In this document: positions 31,259-37,780 of the stretch, in pieces | Layout: the number at the start of each line of letters is the position of its first letter | Position numbering within the stretch: position 1 is the stretch's first letter | Assembly (NCBI RefSeq): GCF_000497445.1 | Contig: NZ_CM002285.1 | Location: 1,679,589 to 1,724,255 of the forward strand | Length of the DNA: 44,667 nt | Source: Streptomyces roseochromogenus subsp. oscitans DS 12.976 | GTDB lineage: Bacteria; Actinomycetota; Actinomycetes; Streptomycetales; Streptomycetaceae | Direction of reading: 5' to 3' | Translations under genes and position numbers: made by a program | The notes under the pieces: generated by a model | Seen by the model: only the letters and a program-made list of their open reading frames with translations | Told to the model about the DNA's origin: nothing | Database searches by the model: none

Positions 31259-32088
31259 GGCGAACAAGGCGCGTACGGTGACCCTCGGGTTCCCTCTCCG
31301 GCGAGGCGCTCGCGCCTGGCGAAGCAGTCGGAGTCCAGTGAAGGAGTCGGTGTCCAGCGAAGACGCTCGCGCCGGACCGCCGCCGTGCGCCCGACGGCGT
31401 GGGCGGCGCCGGTGACCACCAGCAACAGCCCGATGCCGCACGGCAGTACGCCCTTCGCCGTCCCCAGTTGCCCCTTCGTCCCGGCCACCGGCAGGACCAC
31501 ATGTCCCGGCTCGTAGACCACCGGCACCTGGTCCTCGACGAGCGGCTCCAGGCACTCGCAGGTGTCGCTCGATGCCTGCAACTCCCGTGAGTCGCCGTTG
31601 GTCAGGGTGACCGTACAGGTGTAGTCCTTGCCTCCGTCGCGCGTTCGTCTGGTGTTCTGGCCGACGACGGTTGCCGTCCCCTCCTTGCCCCAGGTGTCGA
31701 GGTAGATCCGGGGAGCGGCGTCGCCCGCGCCGAGGATCAGGATCGCGTAGCCGACCCCGGCGAGGATGCCGGCCGCCTTGTGCCCCGGCGAGCGCGGCAT
31801 CCGCCGGCGGAGCCAGAAGACGTAGAGGAGGGTGAACGCGACCCAGGTGCCGACCGCGACCCGGCGTCCCACCGTCACGGCGACGAGCGAGCCGGGCGCC
31901 ACCACGACGAGGTCGAAGCCGAGCAGAAACGACCACCGCCGTGCGACGAGCCCCAGCGGCACCTCGCGCTCCGGCCCGGCGGACCAGTCCAGCTCTTCGC
32001 TCAGGCGGCGGAAGAGCTTCTCCTCGGCGGAGCCGGGATCCTCCGCCCCACCTGGATCCTTCGGCCCGGCGGGGTCCTGCTCGCTCAT
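31096..32088 (-). CDS. Membrane protein, DUF3592-like, with aberrant C-terminal extension
   Basis: A 330-residue frame. The N-terminal ~35 residues are acidic and cytoplasmic-looking. Helices: two near 60-100 ('LLGFDLVVVAPGSLVAVTV' and 'VGTWVAFTLLYVFWLRR'), one at 'AAGILAGVGYAILILGAG', and one at 'GVLPCGIGLLLVVTGAAHAVG'. Between the last two, 'KEGTATVVGQNTRR' to 'VPVVYEPGHVVLP' resembles a DUF3592-type outer domain. After 'RRERL' the frame enters four 19-base repeats and then runs 163 bases antisense through the RidA gene, giving a low-plausibility basic tail. 19-base insertions shift frame, so the real stop was probably lost. The true protein likely ends near residue 245-260. Confidence 0.6.
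   Translation of the reverse strand: MSEQDPAGPKDPGGAEDPGSAEEKLFRRLSEELDWSAGPEREVPLGLVARRWSFLLGFDLVVVAPGSLVAVTVGRRVAVGTWVAFTLLYVFWLRRRMPRSPGHKAAGILAGVGYAILILGAGDAAPRIYLDTWGKEGTATVVGQNTRRTRDGGKDYTCTVTLTNGDSRELQASSDTCECLEPLVEDQVPVVYEPGHVVLPVAGTKGQLGTAKGVLPCGIGLLLVVTGAAHAVGRTAAVRRERLRWTPTPSLDSDCFARRERLAGEGTRGSPYAPCSPYSPTTASASISIRNSGATSAVTWTAEDAGRRSSGMWAARAARMAGRWAVSVTK
31295..31370. repeat. Four degenerate 19-bp tandem repeats
   Basis: Units at 31295, 31314, 31333 and 31352 share a G(T/C)C(C/T)(A/G)G(C/T)GAAG(N)(A/C)G(T)CG core; the middle two are most alike. They lie inside the 3' part of the membrane protein frame and just past the RidA stop. A 19-base unit changes the reading frame. Confidence 0.6.
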
Positions 32089-32188
32089 ATCCCGATCACG
32101 GCGGCGCACTCTGACAGCGTCTCCCGGCCGCGCCCGACGAGCCCCCCTCCCCCACGCCGTGAGAGCGTGCCGTGCGGCTGACCGGCCG

Positions 32189-32773
32189 TCACCTGGCCTG
32201 TTCCGCCTCCGGGATGCTCGCCAGCGCGTGCATCGCAGCCCTCGCCAGTTCCGGATGGGCGAGAGCCTCCTTCAGGACGCGGCGGGCCCGGGGGTCGGCG
32301 AGGGCACCCAGCCCTTCGACGCACGCCAGGGCGACGCGGCGGTAGGGGTCGCGGGGACGCAACCGGCGCTCCAGCGTAGTGATGAGCGCGGGCACGGACT
32401 CGGGAGCGCGGAGTTCGACCAGGAGCCGTACCGGGTGCAGGGCGTAGGCCACCCGCAGCTCGTTCGTCGCCAGCGCCGCCGCAGCCCGCGCCGTACGCGG
32501 ATCGCCGAGCCGGGCGAGGGCGTGGGCAGCGGAGGCGCAGCGCGGGGGGTCGCGGTGGTTGAGGAGGAGCACCAGGGACTCGAAGGCGCGCCGGTCGCCG
32601 GCGACACCGAGCCGGAACGCGGCCAGCTCCCTGGCCCACAGCGGCTGTCCGGGCGCGCTGAGCACCTCCGCGAGTTCGTCGTGGTCCTCGGTCGCCAGCA
32701 GCCGGTCGAACGCCGCCGTGCCGCGCGACTCCTGCCGTAAGCGCTCCGTGAGCGATCGCAACTCTTCGTCCAC
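32189..32773 (-). CDS. HEAT-repeat protein
   Basis: A 194-residue all-helical protein. Repeating motifs such as 'LWARELAAFRLGVAGDRRAFESLVLLL', 'CASAAHALARLGDPRTARAAAALA', 'ESVPALITTLERRL' and 'YRRVALACVEGLGALADPRARRVLKEALAHP' fit HEAT/PBS-lyase-like helix pairs, about five of them. Such proteins are scaffolds for protein binding. No catalytic residues are visible. It starts with GTG at 32773 on the minus strand. It diverges from the fatty-acid-type dehydrogenase gene. The partner is unknown. Confidence 0.75.
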   Translation of the reverse strand: MDEELRSLTERLRQESRGTAAFDRLLATEDHDELAEVLSAPGQPLWARELAAFRLGVAGDRRAFESLVLLLNHRDPPRCASAAHALARLGDPRTARAAAALATNELRVAYALHPVRLLVELRAPESVPALITTLERRLRPRDPYRRVALACVEGLGALADPRARRVLKEALAHPELARAAMHALASIPEAEQAR

Positions 32774-33202
32774 GAAGTCCAGCGTAGGCGTGTTGCCGGG
32801 GCCGGGGGAGCTACATCACAAAGTCGGCTGCGACTCAGGGCTGGCGCGCTCGTTACTCGCCGGTTAAGCTCAGACGAGCGAGTTACCCACTCGCACTTCC
32901 ACTGGCGACGGTTTGGTGACGCGGCCGTCGCCGGGGGCAGCTCCCACGCCCTTGGGGCAGTGGGGAGATGTCGGTTCGGTACGTGTACGTGTACCGCAGT
33001 ACGACCCGGCTCCGGGACAGGGCCGGTCGGATTCCCCGCCGTTTGCCGCTCGTGGGCGTGTGCATCGCCCGTGGCACCCGGCAGCACCGGGCGTGTGCGC
33101 CAGCAGCCCGGCAACACCCGCACTCCTCTTCCGCACCGCGGTGCGCCCCCTCGGCGCACCCGGCGCGTTCCTCGTCGTCACCCTCATTCCTGGAGTCCCG
33201 CG
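32774..33202. other. Long intergenic region upstream of the hydroxyacyl-CoA dehydrogenase
   Basis: This 429-base gap between divergent genes must hold both promoters. I see the operator-like TTACTCGCCGGTTAA (32853-32867), an inverted repeat CGCTCGT/ACGAGCG (32847-32853 and 32874-32880) and GTAC-rich DNA near 32970-33000. I see no gene: the open frames running into the dehydrogenase have no family match and an Arg/Pro/Ser-rich composition. Confidence 0.4.
32853..32867. promoter_or_regulatory. TTACTCGCCGGTTAA, candidate fatty-acid-regulon operator
   Basis: An imperfect palindrome with TTA/TAA ends and a CG-CC-GG centre. Similar TTACT-N4-AGTAA and TACTCGCCGGTAA sites are, as I recall, found at acyl-CoA metabolism genes controlled by TetR regulators in actinobacteria. 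It lies 80 bases before the HEAT gene and 340 before the dehydrogenase, so the target is unclear. Confidence 0.35.
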
Positions 33203-35017
33203 ATGGCCACTCCCCTGTCCCCCCAGTCCGGCACCCCGCTGTCCCCGTTCAAGACGATCGCCGTCGTCGGCCTCGGCACCATGGGCACCGGCATCACCGA
33301 GGTCCTCGCGAAGGCCGGTCGCGAGGTGATCGGCATCGACATCAGCGAGGCCCAGGCCGCGAAGTCCCTCTCCGCCCTGGAGGCCTCCACCGCCCGCTGC
33401 GTGGAGCGCGGCCGGCTCACCGAGCAGGAGCGCGCCGGGGCACTGGCCCGGGTGCGCACCGCCACCGACCTCGCCGCGGCGGCCGACGCCGACCTGGTCA
33501 TCGAGGTGGCCCCGGAGTCGTACGAGATCAAGCAGCAGATCTTCCGCGAGCTGGACGGCATCGTCCGCCCGGAGACGATCCTCGCGACCGGCACCAACGC
33601 CCTGTCCGTCACCCGCCTAGCGGCCGACTCGGCCCGCCCCGAGCGGGTGCTCGGCCTGCACTTCTTCAATCCGGCGCCGGCGATGAAGCTGGTCGAGGTG
33701 GTCTCCTCGGTGCTGACCGCGCCGCAGGCCGTCGCCGCTGTCACGGACCTCGCGATCGAGCTGGGCAAGGAGCCGGTCGCGATCGGCGACCGCCCCGGTT
33801 TCGTCGCCGACGGCCTGCTGTTCGGCTATCTCAACCAGGCCGCCGCGATGTACGAGGCGCGGTACGCCTCCCGCGAGGACATCGACGCGGCGATGCGGCT
33901 CGGCTGCGGTCTGCCGATGGGCCCCCTCGCGCTGCTGGACCTGATCGGCATCGACACCGCGCGTACGGTCCTGGAGGCCATGTACGCCGAGTCCCGCGAC
34001 CGGCTGCACGCCCCGGCGCCGATCCTGAAGCAGCTCAGCGAGGCGGGCCTGACCGGCCGCAAGTCCGGGCGCGGTTTCTACAGCTACGCGGCGCCGGGCA
34101 GCGCCACGGTCGTGCCGGACGCGCTGACCCCGGCGGAGGCAGACTCCAAGGCCACCAGCCGCAGCGTCCGCTCGGTGGGCGTCGCCGGCTCCGGCACCAT
34201 GGCCTCGGGCATCGCCGAGGTGTTCGCCAAGGCGGGCTACGACGTCGTGCTGGCCGCGCGGAGCGAGGAGAAGGCGCGGACCGCCAAGGCCCGTATCGGC
34301 AAGTCGCTTTCGCGCTCTGTCGACAAGGGCCGGCTGACCGCCGAGGCCGCCGCGCAGATCCTGGACCGGATCGCCCCGGCCGGGTCGTACGACGCCTTCG
34401 CCGAGGTCGACCTGGCCGTCGAGGCGATCGCCGAGGACCTGGAGATCAAGCGGCAGCTGTTCGCCACGCTGGACAAGGTCTGCAAGCCCGGCGCGGTCCT
34501 CGCCACCACCACCTCCTCGCTGCCCGTCGTCGCCTGCGCCCGCGCCACCTCGCGCCCGCAGGACGTCATCGGCATGCACTTCTTCAACCCGGCGCCAGCG
34601 ATGAAGCTGGTCGAGGTCGTGCGGACCGTGCTGACGGCCGACGACGTCCATGCGACGGTCCGCGAGGTCTGCGCGAAGATCAAGAAGCACGCGGTGGACT
34701 GCGGCGACCGGGCCGGCTTCATCGTGAACGCGCTGCTGTTCCCGTACCTGAACAACGCGATCAAGATGGTCGAGGAGCACTACGCGTCCCTGGACGACAT
34801 CGACGCCGCGATGAAGCTCGGCGGCGGCTATCCGATGGGCCCGTTCGAGCTGCTGGACGTGGTCGGCCTGGACGTCTCGCTGGCGATCGAGAAGGTCCTG
34901 CACCGCGAGTTCCGCGACCCCGGTCTGGCCCCGGCCCCGCTGCTGGAGCACCTGGTGGCCGCGGGCTGCCTCGGCCGCAAGACCGGCCGCGGCTTCCGCG
35001 AGTATGCCCGCCGCTGA
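33203..35017 (+). CDS. 3-hydroxyacyl-CoA dehydrogenase with two tandem full domains
   Basis: A 604-residue protein made of two complete copies of the 3-hydroxybutyryl-CoA dehydrogenase unit. Copy 1 (about 15-305): 'TIAVVGLGTMGTGITEVLAKAG' (NAD site), 'HFFNPAPAMKLVEVV' and 'PMGPLALLDLIGID'. Copy 2 (about 317-604): 'SVGVAGSGTMASGIAEVFAKAG', 'HFFNPAPAMKLVEVVRTV' and 'PMGPFELLDVVGLD'. The reaction is (S)-3-hydroxyacyl-CoA to 3-ketoacyl-CoA with NAD. Near the ethylmalonyl-CoA genes it probably interconverts acetoacetyl-CoA and 3-hydroxybutyryl-CoA, feeding crotonyl-CoA. No enoyl-CoA hydratase domain is fused. ATG 33203 has GGAG eight bases upstream. Confidence 0.88.
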   Translation: MATPLSPQSGTPLSPFKTIAVVGLGTMGTGITEVLAKAGREVIGIDISEAQAAKSLSALEASTARCVERGRLTEQERAGALARVRTATDLAAAADADLVIEVAPESYEIKQQIFRELDGIVRPETILATGTNALSVTRLAADSARPERVLGLHFFNPAPAMKLVEVVSSVLTAPQAVAAVTDLAIELGKEPVAIGDRPGFVADGLLFGYLNQAAAMYEARYASREDIDAAMRLGCGLPMGPLALLDLIGIDTARTVLEAMYAESRDRLHAPAPILKQLSEAGLTGRKSGRGFYSYAAPGSATVVPDALTPAEADSKATSRSVRSVGVAGSGTMASGIAEVFAKAGYDVVLAARSEEKARTAKARIGKSLSRSVDKGRLTAEAAAQILDRIAPAGSYDAFAEVDLAVEAIAEDLEIKRQLFATLDKVCKPGAVLATTTSSLPVVACARATSRPQDVIGMHFFNPAPAMKLVEVVRTVLTADDVHATVREVCAKIKKHAVDCGDRAGFIVNALLFPYLNNAIKMVEEHYASLDDIDAAMKLGGGYPMGPFELLDVVGLDVSLAIEKVLHREFRDPGLAPAPLLEHLVAAGCLGRKTGRGFREYARR

Positions 35018-35105
35018 CGGCGTCGGCGACTGGTCCCACACGGACACGGACTGGGGCGGGCTGCTCGATCCGGGCGGCCTCGCCCCGCCCGGCCGGCCGG
35101 GCTCT

Positions 35106-35128
35106 CCCCCGCCCTCAGCGGGCGGGGG
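35106..35128 (+). terminator. Hairpin terminator after the hydroxyacyl-CoA dehydrogenase
   Basis: CCCCCGCCC (35106-35114) pairs with GGGCGGGGG (35120-35128) across the loop TCAGC. It separates this gene from the TetR gene, so the two are probably distinct transcripts. Confidence 0.65.
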
Positions 35129-35140
35129 AAACGGCACACC

Positions 35141-35158
35141 TGCGCATCGAGCTGCGCA
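35141..35158. promoter_or_regulatory. Inverted repeat upstream of the TetR gene
   Basis: TGCGCA-TCGAGC-TGCGCA lies 20 bases before the TetR start codon. It is a candidate autoregulatory operator; no -10 could be fixed with confidence. Confidence 0.35.
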
Positions 35159-35177
35159 CATGCAGTACGTTCAGGTC

Positions 35178-36002
35178 ATGTCCCAGCCCGCCAAGTCCTC
35201 ACGTACACCAGCTACGCCCGACGCGCCGGAAAGTGCCGCAGGCAGTCGCGCCGCCGCCCAGCGGCTCAAGATGCGCCGAGAACTGGCGGCCGCAGCCATG
35301 GAGCTGTTCGCGACCAAGGGGTACGAGGCGACCACCGTCGACGAGATCGCGGCAGCCGCCGGGGTCGCCCGTCGCACCTTCTTCCGCCACTTCCGCTCCA
35401 AGGAAGAGGCGATCTTCCCCGACCACGACGACACGCTGATCCGCGCCGAGGCGGTCCTCAACGCCGCCCCCGCGCACGAGCACCCGCTCGACACCGTGTG
35501 CCGCGGCATCAAGGAAGTCATGAAGATGTACGCGGCCGCGCCGGAGATCTCGGTCGCCCGCTACAAGCTGACCCGCGAGGTGCCCACCCTGCGGGAGGCC
35601 GAGATCGCCTCGGTGGCCCGCTACGAACGCCTCTTCACCCGCTACCTCCTCGGCCACTTCGACGAGCACGCGCACGCCGACGACGCCAACGACGACCCGT
35701 TGCTGGCCGAGGTGGCCGCCTCCGCCGTCGTCACCGCCCACAACCACGTCCTCAGGCGCTGGCTGCGGGCGGGCGGCCAGGGCGATGTCGAGGCGCAGCT
35801 GGACCATGCCTTCGCGATCGTGCGGAAGACGTTCGGCACCGGGATCGGGGCCGGGCGCGGTCCGGCGCCGGGCAGGCCGGCCGCCGGCACCGCCCCGGCG
35901 ACGGTGTCCACGCACGGCGAGGTGCTCGTCACGGTCGCCCGCACCGACGCTCCGCTGGACGAGGTCATGCGGACCATCGAGGAGGCGCTGAAGGAGCGCT
36001 GA
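35178..36002 (+). CDS. TetR family transcriptional regulator of the ethylmalonyl-CoA operon
   Basis: A 274-residue repressor-type protein. The N-terminal TetR DNA-binding domain is at about 30-90: 'LKMRRELAAAAMELFATKGYEATTVDEIAAAAGVARRTFFRHFRSKEEAIF', a classic TetR_N motif with the recognition helix at 'VARRTFFRHF'. The rest is the ligand-binding and dimerisation region, ending in a Pro/Ala-rich linker and a helix 'APLDEVMRTIEEALKER'. It sits between the dehydrogenase and ccr in the same direction, as in other streptomycetes; a link to ccr control is inference. ATG 35178 is used; an in-frame ATG at 35160 is also possible. The upstream Shine-Dalgarno site is weak. Confidence 0.85.
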   Translation: MSQPAKSSRTPATPDAPESAAGSRAAAQRLKMRRELAAAAMELFATKGYEATTVDEIAAAAGVARRTFFRHFRSKEEAIFPDHDDTLIRAEAVLNAAPAHEHPLDTVCRGIKEVMKMYAAAPEISVARYKLTREVPTLREAEIASVARYERLFTRYLLGHFDEHAHADDANDDPLLAEVAASAVVTAHNHVLRRWLRAGGQGDVEAQLDHAFAIVRKTFGTGIGAGRGPAPGRPAAGTAPATVSTHGEVLVTVARTDAPLDEVMRTIEEALKER

Positions 36003-36022
36003 GGCTCGCTCCTCCCTGTGAC

Positions 36023-36051
36023 AACGGCCACCCGCGGCGGGTGGCCGTTTT
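36023..36051 (+). terminator. Strong terminator after the TetR gene
   Basis: AACGGCCACCC (36023-36033) pairs perfectly with GGGTGGCCGTT (36039-36049) across the loop GCGGC and is followed by TT. It lies about 20 bases past the TetR stop codon. Confidence 0.8.
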
Positions 36052-36146
36052 GGCATGTCAGGGCCCCTTTTCGCGCACTTTTCAGGGCCCGTTCGATCGA
36101 TCATCGCTCATTTGTTACGTAAAGATTTCACCTGAGCCCAACTTCT

Positions 36147-36159
36147 GGCACTCAGTGCC
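36147..36159. promoter_or_regulatory. Palindrome 1 at the ccr promoter
   Basis: GGCACT-C-AGTGCC is a perfect 6+6 palindrome just upstream of the -35 hexamer. Its centre (36153) is 22 bp from the centre of palindrome 2, exactly two helical turns. Confidence 0.5.
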
Positions 36160-36188
36160 TTGCCGCCTGACACGCGGTGTCATACGTT
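36160..36188 (+). promoter_or_regulatory. ccr operon promoter with palindrome in the spacer
   Basis: -35 TTGCCG (36160-36165) and -10 TACGTT (36183-36188) are 17 bases apart, the ideal spacing for a HrdB-type sigma70 promoter. Inside the spacer lies TGACAC-GCG-GTGTCA (36168-36182), a perfect palindrome. A protein bound there would block RNA polymerase, as expected of a repressor operator. The adjacent TetR is the obvious candidate regulator. Confidence 0.6.
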
Positions 36189-36427
36189 GAAGATGTCCGG
36201 GCGGCCGGCGAGCAGAGACCGATCGCTCGCCGGCTGTCCCCAAGGGCCCACGGCCCGCGCGCCCGGACGCCTGCGTCACAGGCAACCTCCCGCGCCACAA
36301 AGCGCTGCCGAAGTACCACCGAGCCGAACCGACGGCACACCTCAACACCCTCAGCAGCACTCATCGCAGCACCGACGAACCCTCAGCGCCCCCTCCCTCA
36401 GGGGCGCTCACCGCCGGAGGCAACACC

Positions 36428-37771
36428 GTGACCGTGAAGGACATCCTGGACGCGATCCAGTCGAAGGACGCCACGTCCGCCGACTTCGCCGCCCTGCCGC
36501 TCCCCGAGTCGTACCGCGCGATCACCGTGCACAAGGACGAGACGGAGATGTTCGCGGGCCTGGAGACCCGCGACAAGGATCCGCGCAAGTCGATCCACCT
36601 CGACGAGGTGCCCGTGCCCGAACTCGGCCCGGGCGAGGCCCTGGTGGCCGTCATGGCCTCCTCGGTCAACTACAACTCGGTGTGGACCTCGATCTTCGAG
36701 CCGCTGCCGACGTTCGGCTTCCTGGAGCGCTACGGCAAGGTCAGCGAGCTGACCAAGCGACATGACCTGCCGTACCACATCATCGGCTCCGACCTCGCGG
36801 GCGTCGTCCTGCGCACCGGTCCGGGCGTCAACGCCTGGAAGCCCGGTGACGAGGTCGTCGCCCACTGTCTGTCCGTCGAGCTGGAGTCCTCCGACGGACA
36901 CAACGACACGATGCTCGACCCCGAGCAGCGGATCTGGGGCTTCGAGACCAACTTCGGCGGCCTTGCCGAGGTCGCGCTCGTCAAGTCCAATCAGCTGATG
37001 CCCAAGCCGGCCCACCTGTCGTGGGAGGAGGCCGCGGCCCCCGGCCTGGTCAACTCCACCGCCTACCGCCAGCTGGTCTCCCGCAACGGTGCCCAGATGA
37101 AGCAGGGCGACAACGTCCTGATCTGGGGCGCGAGCGGCGGACTCGGCTCGTACGCCACCCAGTTCGCCCTCGCCGGCGGCGCCACCCCGATCTGTGTCGT
37201 CTCCTCGCCCCAGAAGGCCGAGATCGCGCGGAGGATGGGCGCCGAGCTGATCATCGACCGCAACGCCGAGGGCTACAAGTTCTGGAAGGACGAGCACACC
37301 CAGGACCCCAGGGAGTGGAAGCGCTTCGGCAAGCGCATCCGTGAGCTGACCGGCGGCGAGGACGTCGACATCGTCTTCGAGCACCCCGGCCGCGAGACCT
37401 TCGGCGCCTCGGTCTACGTCACCCGCAAGGGCGGCACGATCGTCACCTGCGCCTCCACCTCGGGCTACCACCACGAGTACGACAACCGCTACCTGTGGAT
37501 GTCGCTGAAGCGGATCATCGGCTCGCACTTCGCCAACTACCGCGAGGCCTGGGAGGCCAACCGCCTCATCTCCAAGGGCAAGATCCACCCGACCCTGTCG
37601 AAGGTCTACTCCCTCGAGGACACCGGCCAGGCTGCGTACGACGTCCACCGCAATCTGCACCAGGGCAAGGTCGGCGTGCTGTGTCTCGCGCCCGAGGAAG
37701 GCCTCGGTGTGCGCGACGAGGAGATGCGGGCCGAGCACCTCGACGCCATCAACCGTTTCCGCAACGTCTGA
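36428..37771 (+). CDS. ccr: Crotonyl-CoA carboxylase/reductase
   Basis: A 447-residue medium-chain dehydrogenase that reductively carboxylates crotonyl-CoA with NADPH and CO2 to (2S)-ethylmalonyl-CoA, the committing step of the ethylmalonyl-CoA pathway. Diagnostic segments: 'ASSVNYNSVWTSIFEPLPTF', 'HIIGSDLAGVVLRTGPGVNAWKPGDEV', 'IWGFETNFGGLAEVALVK', 'LIWGASGGLGSYATQFALAGGA' (NADPH site) and 'IIGSHFANYREAWEANRLI'. Asn83, Phe172, Glu173 and His367 match, with a constant shift of two, the CO2-pocket residues recalled for the Kitasatospora setae enzyme (N81, F170, E171, H365). GTG start with GGAGG eight bases upstream. First gene of the operon; ethylmalonyl-CoA may also supply polyketide extender units. 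Confidence 0.95.
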   Translation: MTVKDILDAIQSKDATSADFAALPLPESYRAITVHKDETEMFAGLETRDKDPRKSIHLDEVPVPELGPGEALVAVMASSVNYNSVWTSIFEPLPTFGFLERYGKVSELTKRHDLPYHIIGSDLAGVVLRTGPGVNAWKPGDEVVAHCLSVELESSDGHNDTMLDPEQRIWGFETNFGGLAEVALVKSNQLMPKPAHLSWEEAAAPGLVNSTAYRQLVSRNGAQMKQGDNVLIWGASGGLGSYATQFALAGGATPICVVSSPQKAEIARRMGAELIIDRNAEGYKFWKDEHTQDPREWKRFGKRIRELTGGEDVDIVFEHPGRETFGASVYVTRKGGTIVTCASTSGYHHEYDNRYLWMSLKRIIGSHFANYREAWEANRLISKGKIHPTLSKVYSLEDTGQAAYDVHRNLHQGKVGVLCLAPEEGLGVRDEEMRAEHLDAINRFRNV

Positions 37772-37780
37772 GAGCCATAG

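Larger units (their letters stand above)
36003..36427. other. Regulatory interval between TetR gene and ccr
   Basis: This 425-base gap holds the TetR terminator (36023-36051), a TTACGTAA palindrome (36115-36122), the ccr promoter with two palindromes (36147-36188) and a ~240-base leader ending in GGAGG before the ccr GTG. I see no open frame with a family match. Confidence 0.55.
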
